Positions 1-14,200 of a stretch of DNA of 64,000 nucleotides are shown here, one piece after another (the stretch's first letter is position 1; each line of letters begins with the position of its first letter). Origin of the DNA: Rebecca billardiae RCC1528. Taxonomy: Eukaryota > Haptophyta. The position numbers were made by a program, and so were the translations under genes. The notes below the pieces were generated by a model. That model made no database searches and had not been told where the DNA came from. It worked only from the letters and a program-made list of their open reading frames with translations. The stretch is taken from contig OZ251228.1 of assembly GCA_965240325.2 (NCBI GenBank), forward strand, positions 1,054,001 to 1,118,000, written 5' to 3'.

Positions 1-92
1 GTGGGCGGCGCGCCACCGGCCTCAGCTCGGATATGGGCATCGAGGCGCGCCAAGCGCTCGAGTGGCGGCATTGTGACGGTGCTGGCGGCAGC

Positions 93-108
93 CGTACTCG
101 AGCGCGCT
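93..108. repeat. 16-bp perfect palindrome, first of about 148 copies
   Basis: The sequence CTCGAGCGCGCTCGAG equals its own reverse complement and contains two XhoI-type hexamers around GCGC. It recurs once in nearly every unit. Some copies are broken by one substitution (for example CTCGGG, CTCAAG or GAGCACG variants). It could act as a dimeric protein-binding site or a small cruciform, but neither role is shown here. Confidence 0.9.
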
Positions 109-191
109 CGAGCCGTGCCCGTGCGAGCCGACGGTATCCGCACCGCCACGTCTCGCGCACTTCGAAGCCCACCGCGCCCATCCCACCAGCG

Positions 192-231
192 CACGGGCGC
201 ACGGGCGCACGGGCGCACGGGCGCACGGGCG
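192..231. repeat. Nested 8-bp subrepeat block (example, five copies)
   Basis: Inside each satellite unit the octamer ACGGGCGC is repeated head to tail. This first block has five copies, most units have four, and the unit near 26,920 has three. A common variant ends the block with ACCGGCGC. Copy number changes in 8-bp steps explain the 228/236 and 229/237 length classes and suggest replication slippage inside the larger repeat. Confidence 0.9.
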
Positions 232-3200
232 CGCCGGGTGGGCGGCGCGCCACCAGCCTCAGCTCGGATATGGGCATCGAGGCGCGCCAAGCGCTCGAGT
301 GGCGGCATTGTGACGGTGCTGGCGGCAGCCGTACTCGAGCGCGCTCGAGCCGTGCCCGTGCGAGCCGACGGTATCCGCACCGCCACGTCTCGCGCACTTC
401 GAAGCCCACCGCGCCCATCCCACCAGCGCACGGGCGCACGGGCGCACGGGCGCACGGGCGCGCCGGGTGGGCGGCGCGCGACCAGCCTCAGCTCGGATAT
501 GGGCATCGAGGCGCGCCAAGCGCTCGAGTGGCGGCACTTGACGGTGCTGGCAGCAGCCGTACTCGAGCGCGCTCGAGCCGTGCCCGTGCGAGCCGACGGT
601 ATCCGCACCGCCACGTCTCGCGCACTTCGAAGCCCACCGCGCCCATCCCACCAGCGCACGGGCGCACGGGCGCACGGGCGCACGGGCGCGCCGGGTGGGC
701 GGCGCGCCACCAGCCTCAGCTCGGATATGGGCATCGAGGCGCGCCAAGCGCTCGAGTGGCGGAACTTGACGGTGCTGGCAGCAGCCGTACTCGAGCGCGC
801 TCGAGCCGTGCCCGTGCGAGCCGACGGTATCCGCACCGCCACGTCTCGCGCACTTCGAAGCCCACCGCGCCCATCCCACCAGCGCACGGGCGCACGGGCG
901 CACGGGCGCACGGGCGCACGGGCGCGCCGGGTGGGCGGCGCGCCACCAGCCCCAGCTCGGATATGGGCATCGAGGCGCGCCAAGCGCTCGAGTGGCGGAA
1001 CTTGACGGTGCTGGCAGCAGCCGTACTCGGGCGCGCTCGAGCCGTGCCCGTGCGAGCCGACGGTATCCGCACCGCCACGTCTCGCGCACTTCGAAGCCCA
1101 CCGCGCCCATCCCACCAGCGCACGGGCGCACGGGCGCACGGGCGCACCGGCGCGCCGGGTGGGCGGCGCGCCACCAGCCTCAGCTCGGATATGGGCATCG
1201 AGGCGCGCCAAGCGCTCGAGTGGCGGCATTGTGACGGTGCTGGCGGCAGCCGTACTCGAGCGCGCTCGAGCCGTGCCCGTGCGAGCCGACGGTATCCGCA
1301 CCGCCACGTCTCGCGCACTTCGAAGCCCACCGCGCCCATCCCACCAGCGCACGGGCGCACGGGCGCACGGGCGCACGGGCGCGCCGGGTGGGCGGCGCGC
1401 CACCAGCCTCAGCTCGGATATGGGCATCGAGGCGCGCCAAGCGCTCGAGTGGCGGCATTGTGACGGTGCTGGCGGCAGCCGTACTCGAGCGCGCTCGAGC
1501 CGTGCCCGTGCGAGCCGACGGTATCCGCACCGCCACGTCTCGCGCACTTCGAAGCCCACCGCGCCCATCCCACCAGCGCACGGGCGCACGGGCGCACGGG
1601 CGCACGGGCGCACGGGCGCGCCGGGTGGGCGGCGCGCGACCAGCCTCAGCTCGGATATGGGGATCGAGGCGCGCCAAGCGCTCGTGTGGCGGCACTTGAC
1701 GGTGCTGGCAGCAGCCGTACTCGAGCGCGCTCGAGCCGTGCCCGTGCGAGCCGACGGTATCCGCACCGCCACGTCTCGCGCACTTCGAAGCCCACCGCGC
1801 CCATCCCACCAGCGCACGGGCGCACGGGCGCACGGGCGCACGGGCGCGCCGGGTGGGCGGCGCGCCACCAGCCTCAGCTCGGATATGGGCATCGAGGCGC
1901 GCCAAGCGCTCGAGTGGCGGAACTTGACGGTGCTGGCAGCAGCCGTACTCGGGCGCGCTCGAGCCGTGCCCGTGCGAGCCGACGGTATCCGCACCGCCAC
2001 GTCTCGCGCACTTCGAAGCCCACCGCGCCCATCCCACCAGCGCACGGGCGCACGGGCGCACGGGCGCACGGGCGCGCCGGGTGGGCGGCGCGCCACCAGC
2101 CTCAGCTCGGATATGGGCATCGAGGCGCGCCAAGCGCTCGAGTGGCGGAACTTGACGGTGCTGGCAGCAGCCGTACTCGGGCGCGCTCGAGCCGTGCCCG
2201 TGCGAGCCGACGGTATCCGCACCGCCACGTCTCGCGCACTTCGAAGCCCACCGCGCCCATCCCACCAGCGCACGGGCGCACGGGCGCACGGGCGCACCGG
2301 CGCGCCGGGTGGGCGGCGCGCCACCAGCCTCAGCTCGGATATGGGCATCGAGGCGCGCCAAGCGCTCGAGTGGCGGAACTTGACGGTGCTGGCAGCAGCC
2401 GTACTCGGGCGCGCTCGAGCCGTGCCCGTGCGAGCCGACGGTATCCGCACCGCCACGTCTCGCGCACTTCGAAGCCCACCGCGCCCATCCCACCAGCGCA
2501 CGGGCGCACGGGCGCACGGGCGCACGGGCGCGCCGGGTGGGCGGCGCGCCACCAGCCTCAGCTCGGATATGGGCATCGAGGCGCGCCAAGCGCTCGAGTG
2601 GCGGAACTTGACGGTGCTGGCAGCAGCCGTACTCGAGCGCGCTCGAGCCGTGCCCGTGCGAGCCGACGGTATCCGCACCGCCACGTCTCGCGCACTTCGA
2701 AGCCCACCGCGCCCATCCCACCAGCGCACGGGCGCACGGGCGCACGGGCGCACGGGCGCACGGGCGCGCCGGGTGGGCGGCGCGCGACCAGCCTCAGCTC
2801 GGATATGGGGATCGAGGCGCGCCAAGCGCTCGTGTGGCGGCACTTGACGGTGCTGGCAGCAGCCGTACTCGAGCGCGCTCGAGCCGTGCCCGTGCGAGCC
2901 GACGGTATCCGCACCGCCACGTCTCGCGCACTTCGAAGCCCACCGCGCCCATCCCACCAGCGCACGGGCGCACGGGCGCACGGGCGCACGGGCGCGCCGG
3001 GTGGGCGGCGCGCCACCAGCCTCAGCTCGGATATGGGCATCGAGGCGCGCCAAGCGCTCGAGTGGCGGAACTTGACGGTGCTGGCAGCAGCCGTACTCGG
3101 GCGCGCTCGAGCCGTGCCCGTGCGAGCCGACGGTATCCGCACCGCCACGTCTCGCGCACTTCGAATCCCACCGCGCCCATCCCACCAGCGCACGGGCGCA

Positions 3201-5759
3201 CGGGCGCACGGGCGCACGGGCGCGCCGGGTGGGCGGCGCGCCACCAGCCTCAGCTCGGATATGGGCATCGAGGCGCGCCAAGCGCTCGAGTGGCGGAACT
3301 TGACGGTGCTGGCAGCAGCCGTACTCGGGCGCGCTCGAGCCGTGCCCTTGCGAGCCGACGGTATCCGCACCGCCACGTCTCGCGCACTTCGAAGCCCACC
3401 GCGCCCATCCCACCAGCGCACGGGCGCACGGGCGCACGGGCGCACGGGCGCGCCGGGTGGGCGGCGCGCCACCAGCCTCAGCTCGGATATGGGGATCGAG
3501 GCGCGCCAAGCGCTCGAGTGGCGGCACTTGACGGTGCTGGCAGCAGCCGTACTCGAGCGCGCTCGAGCCGTGCCCGTGCGAGCCGACGGTATCCGCACCG
3601 CCACGTCTCGCGCACTTCGAAGCCCACCGCGCCCATCCCACCAGCGCACGGGCGCACGGGCGCACGGGCGCACGGGCGCGCCGGGTGGGCGGCGCGCGAC
3701 CAGCCTCAGCTCGGATATGGGCATCGAGGCGCGCCAAGCGCTCGTGTGGCGGCACTTGACGGTGCTGGCAGCAGCCGTACTCGAGCGCGCTCGAGCCGTG
3801 CCCGTGCGAGCCGACGGTATCCGCACCGCCACGTCTCGCGCACTTCGAAGCCCACCGCGCCCATCCCACCAGCGCACGGGCGCACGGGCGCACGGGCGCA
3901 CGGGCGCGCCGGGTGGGCGGCGCGCCACCAGCCTCAGCTCGGATATGGGCATCGAGGCGCGCCAAGCGCTCGAGTGGCGGAACTTGACGGTGCTGGCAGC
4001 AGCCGTACTCGAGCGCGCTCGAGCCGTGCCCGTGCGAGCCGACGGTATCCGCACCGCCACGTCTCGCGCACTTCGAAGCCCACCGCGCCCATCCCACCAG
4101 CGCACGGGCGCACGGGCGCACGGGCGCACGGGCGCGCCGGGTGGGCGGCGCGCCACCAGCCTCAGCTCGGATATGGGCATCGAGGCGCGCCAAGCGCTCG
4201 AGTGGTGGAACTTGACGGTGCTGGCAGCAGCCGTACTCGAGCGCGCTCGAGCCGTGCCCGTGCGAGCCGACGGTATCCGCACCGCCACGTCTCGCGCACT
4301 TCGAAGCCCACCGCGCCCATCCCACCAGCGCACGGGCGCACGGGCGCACGGGCGCACGGGCGCGCCGGGTGGGCGGCGCGCCACCAGCCTCAGCTCGGAT
4401 ATGGGGATCGAAGCGCGCCAAGCGCTCGTGTGGCGGAACTTGACGGTGCTGGCAGCCGCCGTACTCGAGCGCGCTCGAGCCGTGCCCGTGCGAGCCGACG
4501 GTATCCGCACCGCCACGTCTCGCGCACTTCGAAGCCCACCGCGCCCATCCCACCAGCGCACGGGCGCACGGGCGCACGGGCGCACGGGCGCGCCGGGTGG
4601 GCGGCGCGCCACCAGCCTCAGCTCGGATATGGGCATCGAGGCGCGCCAAGCGCTCGAGTGGCGGAACTTGACGGTGCTGGCAGCAGCCGTACTCGGGCGC
4701 GCTCGAGCCGTGCCCTTGCGAGCCGACGGTATCCGCACCGCCACGTCTCGCGCACTTCGAAGCCCACCGCGCCCATCCCACCAGCGCACGGGCGCACGGG
4801 CGCACGGGCGCACGGGCGCGCCGGGTGGGCGGCGCGCCACCAGCCTCAGCTCGGATATGGGGATCGAGGCGCGCCAAGCGCTCGAGTGGCGGCACTTGAC
4901 GGTGCTGGCAGCAGCCGTACTCGAGCGCGCTCGAGCCGTGCCCGTGCGAGCCGACGGTATCCGCACCGCCACGTCTCGCGCACTTCGAAGCCCACCGCGC
5001 CCATCCCACCAGCGCACGGGCGCACGGGCGCACGGGCGCACGGGCGCGCCGGGTGGGCGGCGCGCGACCAGCCTCAGCTCGGATATGGGCATCGAGGCGC
5101 GCCAAGCGCTCGTGTGGCGGCACTTGACGGTGCTGGCAGCAGCCGTACTCGAGCGCGCTCGAGCCGTGCCCGTGCGAGCCGACGGTATCCGCACCGCCAC
5201 GTCTCGCGCACTTCGAAGCCCACCGCGCCCATCCCACCAGCGCACGGGCGCACGGGCGCACGGGCGCACGGGCGCGCCGGGTGGGCGGCGCGCCACCAGC
5301 CTCAGCTCGGATATGGGCATCGAGGCGCGCCAAGCGCTCGAGTGGCGGAACTTGACGGTGCTGGCAGCAGCCGTACTCGAGCGCGCTCGAGCCGTGCCCG
5401 TGCGAGCCGACGGTATCCGCACCGCCACGTCTCGCGCACTTCGAAGCCCACCGCGCCCATCCCACCAGCGCACGGGCGCACGGGCGCACGGGCGCACGGG
5501 CGCGCCGGGTGGGCGGCGCGCCACCAGCCTCAGCTCGGATATGGGCATCGAGGCGCGCCAAGCGCTCGAGTGGTGGAACTTGACGGTGCTGGCAGCAGCC
5601 GTACTCGAGCGCGCTCGAGCCGTGCCCGTGCGAGCCGACGGTATCCGCACCGCCACGTCTCGCGCACTTCGAAGCCCACCGCGCCCATCCCACCAGCGCA
5701 CGGGCGCACGGGCGCACGGGCGCACGGGCGCGCCGGGTGGGCGGCGCGCCACCAGCCTC

Positions 5760-7090
5760 AGCTCGGATATGGGGATCGAAGCGCGCCAAGCGCTCGTGTG
5801 GCGGAACTTGACGGTGCTGGCAGCCGCCGTACTCGAGCGCGCTCGAGCCGTGCCCGTGCGAGCCGACGGTATCCGCACCGCCACGTCTCGCGCACTTCGA
5901 AGCCCACCGCGCCCATCCCACCAGCGCACGGGCGCACGGGTGCACGGGCGCACGGGCGCGCCGGGTGGGCGGCGCGCCACCAGCCTCAGCTCGGATATGG
6001 GGATCGAGGCGCGCCAAGCGCTCGAGTGGCGGAACTTGACGGTGCTGGCAGCCGCCGTACTCGAGCGCGCTCGAGCCGTGCCCGTGCGAGCCGACGGTAT
6101 CCGCACCGCCACGTCTCGCGCACTTCGAAGCCCACCGCGCCCATCCCACCAGCGCACGGGCGCACGGGCGCACGGGCGCACCGGCGCGCCGGGTGGGCGG
6201 CGCGCCACCAGCCTCAGCTCGGATATGGGGATCGAGGCGCGCCAAGCGCTCGATTGGCGGCATCGTGACGGTGCTGGCGGCAGCCGTACTCGAGCGCGCT
6301 CGAGCCGTGCCCGTGCGAGCCGACGGTATCCGCACCGCCACGTCTCGCGCACTTCGAAGCCCACCGCGCCCATCCCACCAGCGCACGGGCGCACGGGCGC
6401 ACGGGCGCACGGGCGCGCCGGGTGGGCGGCGCGCCACCAGCCTCAGCTCGGATATGGGGATCGAGGCGCGCCAAGCGCTCGTGTGGCGGCACTTGACGGT
6501 GCTGGCAGCAGCCGTACTCGAGCGCGCTCGAGCCGTGCCCGTGCGAGCCGACGGTATCCGCACCGCCACGTCTCGCGCACTTCGAAGCCCACCGCGCCCA
6601 TCCCACCAGCGCACGGGCGCACGGGCGCACGGGCGCACGGGCGCACCGGCGCGCCGGGTGGGCGGCGCGCCACCAGCCTCAGCTCGAATATGGGCATCGA
6701 GGCGCGCCAAGCGCTCGTGTGGCGGCACTTGACGGTGCTGGCAGCAGCCGTACTCGAGCGCGCTCGAGCCGTGCCCGTGCGAGCCGACGGTATCCGCACC
6801 GCCACGTCTCGCGCACTTCGAAGCCCACCGCGCCCATCCCACCAGCGCACGGGCGCACGGGCGCACGGGCGCACCGGTGCTCCGGGTGGGCGGCGCGCAA
6901 CCAGCCTCAGCTCGGATATGGGCATCGAGGCGCGCCAAGCGCTCGAGTGGCGGAACTTGACGGTGCTGGCATCAGCCGTACTCGAGTGCGCTCGAGCCGT
7001 GCCCGTGCGAGCCGACGGTATCCGCACCGCCACGTCTCGCGCACTTCGAAGCCCACCGCGCCCATCCCACCAGCGCACGGGCGCACGGGC
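5760..7090. repeat. Higher-order block, first of three copies
   Basis: A diagnostic GGGGATCGAAGCG variant at 5,771 is repeated at 16,833 and 20,288. The unusual ACCGGTGCTCCGG junction at 6,873 is repeated at 17,935 and 21,390. Both markers give the same offsets (11,062 and then 3,455), so a multi-unit segment of at least 1.1 kb has been copied twice. The other copies lie at about 16,820-18,150 and 20,275-21,610. Confidence 0.75.
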
Positions 7091-7329
7091 GCACGGGCGC
7101 ACGGGCGCACCGGCGCGCCGGGTGGGCGGCGCGCCACCAGCCTCAGCTCGGATATGGGGATCGAGGCGCGCCAAGCGCTCGAGTGGCGGCATTGTGACGG
7201 TGCTGGCGGCAGCCGTACTCGAGCGCGCTCGAGCCGTGCCCGTGCGAGCCGACGGTATCCGCACCGCCACGTCTCGCGCACTTCGAAGCCCACCGCGCCC
7301 ATCCCACCAGCGCACGGGCGCACGGGCGC

Positions 7330-10300
7330 ACGGGCGCACCGGCGCGCCGGGTGGGCGGCGCGCCACCAGCCTCAGCTCGGATATGGGGATCGAAACGCGC
7401 CAAGCGCTCGTGTGGCGGAACTTGACGGTGCTGGGAGCAGCCGTACTTGAGCGCGCTCGAGCCGTGCCCGTGCGAGCCGACGGTATCCGCACCGCCACGT
7501 CTCGCGCACTTCGAAGCCCACCGCGCCCATCCCACCAGCGCACGGGCGCACGGGCGCACGGGCGCACGGGCGCACCGGCGCGCCGGGTGGGCGGCGCGCC
7601 ACCAGCCTCAGCTCGGATATGGGCATCGAGGCGCGCCAAGCGCTCGAGTGGCGGCATCGTGACGGTGCTGGCGGCAGCCGTGCTCGAGCGCGCTCGAGCC
7701 GTGCCCGTGCGAGCCGACGGTATCCGCACCGCCACGTCTCGCGCACTTCGAAGCCCACCGCGCCCATCCCACCAGCGCACGGGCGCACGGGCGCACGGGC
7801 GCACGGGCGCGCCGGGTGGGCGGCGCGCCACCAGCCTCAGCTCGGATATGGGCATCGAGGCGCGCCAAGCGCTCGAGTGGCGGAACTTGACGGTGCTGGC
7901 AGCAGCCGTACTCGAGCGCGCTCGAGCCGTGCCCGTGCGACCCGACGGTATCCGCACCGCCACGTCTCGCGCACTTCGAAGCCCACCGCGCCCATCCCAC
8001 CAGCGCACGGGCGCACGGGCGCACGGGCGCACGGGCGCACGGGCGCGCCGGGTGGGCGGTGCGCCACCGGCCTCAGCTCGGATATGGGCATCGAGGCGCG
8101 CCAAGCGCTCGAGTGGCGGCATTGTGACGGTGCTGGCGGCAGCCGTACTCGAGCGCGCTCGAGCCGTGCCCGTGCGAGCCGACGGTATCCGCACCGCCAC
8201 GTCTCGCGCACTTCGAAGCCCACCGCGCCCATCCCACCAGCGCACGGGCGCACGGGCGCACGGGCGCACCGGCGCGCCGGGTGGGCGGCGCGCCACCAGC
8301 CTCAGCTCGGATATGGGCATCGAGGCGCGCCAAGCGCTCGAGTGGCGGAACTTGACGGTGCTGGCAGCAGCCGTACTCGAGCGCGCTCGAGCCGTGCCCG
8401 TGCGAGCCGACGGTATCCGCACCGCCACGTCTCGCGCACTTCGAAGCCCACCGCGCCCATCCCACCAGCGCACGGGCGCACGGGCGCACGGGCGCACGGG
8501 CGCGCCGGGTGGGCGGTGCGCCACCAGCCTCAGCTCGGATATGGGGATCGAGGCGCGCCAAGCGCTCGAGTGGCGGCATTGTGACGGTGCTGGCGGCAGC
8601 CGTACTCGAGCGCGCTCGAGCCGTGCCCGTGCGAGCCGACGGTATCCGCACCGCCACGTCTCGCGCACTTCGAAGCCCACCGCGCCCATCCCACCAGCGC
8701 ACGGGCGCACGGGCGCACGGGCGCACCGGCGCGCCGGGTGGGCGGCGCGCCACCAGCCTCAGCTCGGATATGGGCATCGAGGCGCGCCAAGCGCTCGAGT
8801 GGCGGAACTTGACGGTGCTGGCAGCAGCCGTACTCGAGCGCGCTCGAGCCGTGCCCGTGCGAGCCGACGGTATCCGCACCGCCACGTCTCGCGCACTTCG
8901 AAGCCCACCGCGCCCATCCCACCAGCGCACGGGCGCACGGGCGCACGGGCGCACGGGCGCGCCGGGTGGGCGGCGCGCCACCAGCCTCAGCTCGGATATG
9001 GGCATCGAGGCGCGCCAAGCGCTCGAGTGGCGGCATTGTGACGGTGCTGGCGGCAGCCGTACTCGAGCGCGCTCGAGCCGTGCCCGTGCGAGCCGACGGT
9101 ATCCGCACCGCCACGTCTCGCGCACTTCGAAGCCCACCGCGCCCATCCCACCAGCGCACGGGCGCACGGGCGCACGGGCGCACGGGCGCACGGGCGCGCC
9201 GGGTGGGCGGCGCGCCACCAGCCTCAGCTCGGATATGGGCATCGAGGCGCGCCAAGCGCTCGAGTGGCGGAACTTGACGGTGCTGGCAGCAGCCGTACTC
9301 GAGCGCGCTCGAGCCGTGCCCGTGCGAGCCGACGGTATCCGCACCGCCACGTCTCGCGCACTTCGAAGCCCACCGCGCCCATCCCACCAGCGCACGGGCG
9401 CACGGGCGCACGGGCGCACGGGCGCACCGGCGCGCCGGGTGGGCGGCGCGCCACCAGCCTCAGCTCGGATATGGGCATCGAGGCGCGCCAAGCGCTCGAG
9501 TGGCGGAACTTGACGGTGCTGGCAGCAGCCGTACTCGAGCGCGCTCGAGCCGTGCCCGTGCGAGCCGACGGTATCCGCACCGCCACGTCTCGCGCACTTC
9601 GAAGCCCACCGCGCCCATCCCACCAGCGCACGGGCGCACGGGCGCACGGGCGCACCGGCGCGCCGGGTGGGCGGCGCGCCACCAGCCTCAGCTCGGATAT
9701 GGGCATCGAGGCGCGCCAAGCGCTCGAGTGGTGGAACTTGACGGTGCTGGCAGCAGCCGTACTCGAGCGCGCTCGAGCCGTGCCCGTGCGAGCCGACGGT
9801 ATCCGCACCGCCACGTCTCGCGCACTTCGAAGCCCACCGCGCCCATCCCACCAGCGCACGGGCGCACGGGCGCACGGGCGCACCGGCGCGCCGGGTGGGC
9901 GGCGCGCCACCAGCCTCAGCTCGGATATGGGCATCGAGGCGCGCCAAGCGCTCGAGTGTCAGAACTTGACGGTGCTGGCAGCAGCCGTACTCGAGCGCGC
10001 TCGAGCCGTGCCCGTGCGACCCGACGGTATCCGCACCGCCACGTCTCGCGCACTTCGAAGCCCACCGCGCCCATCCCACCAGCGCACGGGCGCACGGGCG
10101 CACGGGCGCACGGGCGCGCCGGGTGGGCGGTGCGCCACCAGCCTCAGCTCGGATATGGGGATCGAGGCGCGCCAAGCGCTCGAGTGGCGGCATTGTGATG
10201 GTGCTGGCAGCAGCCGTACTCAAGCGCGCTCGAGCCGTGCCCGTGCGAGCCGACGGTATCCGCACCGCCACGTCTCGCGCACTTCGAAGCCCACCGCGCC

Positions 10301-11260
10301 CATCCCACCAGCGCACGGGCGCACGGGCGCACGGGCGCACCGGCGCGCCGGGTGGGCGGCGCGCGACCAGCCTCAGCTCGGATATGGGGATCGAGGCGCG
10401 CCAAGCGCTCGTGTGGCGGCACTTGACGGTGCTGGCAGCAGCCGTACTCGAGCGCGCTCGAGCCGTGCCCGTGCGAGCCGACGGTATCCGCACCGCCACG
10501 TCTCGCGCACTTCGAAGCCCACCGCGCCCATCCCACCAGCGCACGGGCGCACGGGCGCACGGGCGCACGGGCGCGCCGGGTGGGCGGCGCGCGACCAGCC
10601 TCAGCTCGGATATGGGCATCGAGGCGCGCCAAGCGCTCGAGTGGCGGCACTTGACGGTGCTGGCAGCAGCCGTACTCGAGCGCGCTCGAGCCGTGCCCGT
10701 GCGAGCCGACGGTATCCGCACCGCCACGTCTCGCGCACTTCGAAGCCCACCGCGCCCATCCCACCAGCGCACGGGCGCACGGGCGCACGGGCGCACGGGC
10801 GCACCGGCGCGCCGGGTGGGCGGCGCGCCACCAGCCTCAGCTCGGATATGGGCATCGAGGCGCGCCAAGCGCTCGAGTGGCGGCATTGTGACGGTGCTGG
10901 CAGCAGCCGTACTCGAGCGCGCTCGAGCCGTGCCCGTGCGAGCCGACGGTATCCGCACCGCCACGTCTCGCGCACTTCGAAGCCCACCGCGCCCATCCCA
11001 CCAGCGCACGGGCGCACGGGCGCACGGGCGCACGGGCGCACCGGCGCGCCGGGTGGGCGGCGCGCCACCGGCCTCAGCTCGGATATGGGCATCGAGGCGC
11101 GCCAAGCGCTCGAGTGGCGGCATTGTGACGGTGCTGGCGGCAGCCGTACTCGAGCGCGCTCGAGCCGTGCCCGTGCGAGCCGACGGTATCCGCACCGCCA
11201 CGTCTCGCGCACTTCGAAGCCCACCGCGCCCATCCCACCAGCGCACGGGCGCACGGGCGC
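7330..11260. repeat. Higher-order block, copy 1 (pairs with 27,611-31,542)
   Basis: Rare unit variants recur in the same order at a fixed offset. The CTTGAG variant occurs at 7,446 and 27,727 (offset 20,281). The GAGTGTCAGAAC/GAGTGGCAGAAC pair lies near 9,952 and 30,234, and the CTCAAG variant near 10,219 and 30,501 (offset 20,282). The segments 7.33-8.03 kb and about 9.0-11.26 kb are collinear with the later copy. The part between them differs in unit order. Confidence 0.7.
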
Positions 11261-14200
11261 ACGGGCGCACGGGCGCACGGGCGCGCCGGGTGGGCGGCGC
11301 GCCACCAGCCTCAGCTCGGATATGGGCTTCGAGGCGCGCCAAGCGCTCGAGTGGCGGCATTGTGACGGTGCTGGTGGCAGCCGTACTCGAGCGCGCTCGA
11401 GCCGTGCCCGTGCGAGCCGACGGTATCCGCACCGCCACGTCTCGCGCACTTCGAAGCCCACCGCGCCCATCCCACCAGCGCACGGGCGCACGGGCGCACG
11501 GGCGCACGGGCGCGCCGGGTGGGCGGTGCGCCACCAGCCTCAGCTCGGATATGGGGATCGAGGCGCGCCAAGCGCTCGAGTGGCGGCATTGTGATGGTGC
11601 TGGCAGCAGCCGTACTCAAGCGCGCTCGAGCCGTGCCCGTGCGAGCCGACGGTATCCGCACCGCCACGTCTCGCGCACTTCGAAGCCCACCGCGCCCATC
11701 CCACCAGCGCACGGGCGCACGGGCGCACGGGCGCACGGGCGCGCCGGGTGGGCGGCGCGCCACCAGCCTCAGCTCGGATATGGGCATCGAGGCGCGCCAA
11801 GCGCTCGAGTGGCGGCATTGTGACGGTGCTGGCGGCAGCCGTACTCGAGCGCGCTCGAGCCGTGCCCGTGCGAGCCGACGGTATCCGCACCGCCACGTCT
11901 CGCGCACTTCGAAGCCCACCGCGCCCATCCCACCAGCGCACGGGCGCACGGGCGCACGGGCGCACGGGCGCGCCGGGTGGGCGGCGCGCCACCAGCCTCA
12001 GCTCGGATATGGGCATCGAGGCGCGCCAAGCGCTCGAGTGGCGGAACTTGACGGTGCTGGCAGCAGCCGTACTCGAGCGCGCTCGAGCCGTGCCCGTGCG
12101 AGCCGACGGTATCCGCACCGCCACGTCTCGCGCACTTCGAAGCCCACCGCGCCCATCCCACCAGCGCACGGGCGCACGGGCGCACGGGCGCACGGGCGCA
12201 CGGGCGCGCCGGGTGGGCGGCGCGCCACCAGCCTCAGCTCGGATATGGGCATCGAGGCGCGCCAAGCGCTCGAGTGGCGGAACTTGACGGTGCTGGCAGC
12301 AGCCGTACTCGGGCGCGCTCGAGCCGTGCCCGTGCGAGCCGACGGTATCCGCACCGCCACGTCTCGCGCACTTCGAAGCCCACCGCGCCCATCCCACCAG
12401 CGCACGGGCGCACGGGCGCACGGGCGCACCGGCGCGCCGGGTGGGCGGCGCGCCACCAGCCTCAGCTCGGATATGGGCATCGAGGCGCGCCAAGCGCTCG
12501 AGTGGCGGCATTGTGACGGTGCTGGCGGCAGCCGTACTCGAGCGCGCTCGAGCCGTGCCCGTGCGAGCCGACGGTATCCGCACCGCCACGTCTCGCGCAC
12601 TTCGAAGCCCACCGCGCCCATCCCACCAGCGCACGGGCGCACGGGCGCACGGGCGCACGGGCGCACGGGCGCGCCGGGTGGGCGGCGCGCGACCAGCCTC
12701 AGCTCGGATATGGGGATCGAGGCGCGCCAAGCGCTCGTGTGGCGGCACTTGACGGTGCTGGCAGCAGCCGTACTCGAGCGCGCTCGAGCCGTGCCCGTGC
12801 GAGCCGACGGTATCCGCACCGCCACGTCTCGCGCACTTCGAAGCCCACCGCGCCCATCCCACCAGCGCACGGGCGCACGGGCGCACGGGCGCACGGGCGC
12901 GCCGGGTGGGCGGCGCGCCACCAGCCTCAGCTCGGATATGGGCATCGAGGCGCGCCAAGCGCTCGAGTGGCGGAACTTGACGGTGCTGGCAGCAGCCGTA
13001 CTCGGGCGCGCTCGAGCCGTGCCCGTGCGAGCCGACGGTATCCGCACCGCCACGTCTCGCGCACTTCGAAGCCCACCGCGCCCATCCCACCAGCGCACGG
13101 GCGCACGGGCGCACGGGCGCACGGGCGCGCCGGGTGGGCGGCGCGCCACCAGCCTCAGCTCGGATATGGGCATCGAGGCGCGCCAAGCGCTCGAGTGGCG
13201 GAACTTGACGGTGCTGGCAGCAGCCGTACTCGGGCGCGCTCAAGCCGTGCCCGTGCGAGCCGACGGTATCCGCACCGCCACGTCTCGCGCACTTCGAAGC
13301 CCACCGCGCCCATCCCACCAGCGCACGGGCGCACGGGCGCACGGGCGCACCGGCGCGCCGGGTGGGCGGCGCGCCACCAGCCTCAGCTCGGATATGGGCA
13401 TCGAGGCGCGCCAAGCGCTCGAGTGGCGGAACTTGACGGTGCTGGCAGCAGCCGTACTCGGGCGCGCTCGAGCCGTGCCCGTGCGAGCCGACGGTATCCG
13501 CACCGCCACGTCTCGCGCACTTCGAAGCCCACCGCGCCCATCCCACCAGCGCACGGGCGCACGGGCGCACGGGCGCACGGGCGCGCCGGGTGGGCGGCGC
13601 GCCACCAGCCTCAGCTCGGATATGGGCATCGAGGCGCGCCAAGCGCTCGAGTGGCGGAACTTGACGGTGCTGGCAGCAGCCGTACTCGAGCGCGCTCGAG
13701 CCGTGCCCGTGCGAGCCGACGGTATCCGCACCGCCACGTCTCGCGCACTTCGAAGCCCACCGCGCCCATCCCACCAGCGCACGGGCGCACGGGCGCACGG
13801 GCGCACGGGCGCACCGGCGCGCCGGGTGGGCGGCGCGCGACCAGCCTCAGCTCGGATATGGGGATCGAGGCGCGCCAAGCGCTCGTGTGGCGGCACTTGA
13901 CGGTGCTGGCAGCAGCCGTACTCGAGCGCGCTCGAGCCGTGCCCGTGCGAGCCGACGGTATCCGCACCGCCACGTCTCGCGCACTTCGAAGCCCACCGCG
14001 CCCATCCCACCAGCGCACGGGCGCACGGGCGCACGGGCGCACGGGCGCGCCGGGTGGGCGGCGCGCCACCAGCCTCAGCTCGGATATGGGCATCGAGGCG
14101 CGCCAAGCGCTCGAGTGGCGGAACTTGACGGTGCTGGCAGCAGCCGTACTCGGGCGCGCTCGAGCCGTGCCCTTGCGAGCCGACGGTATCCGCACCGCCA

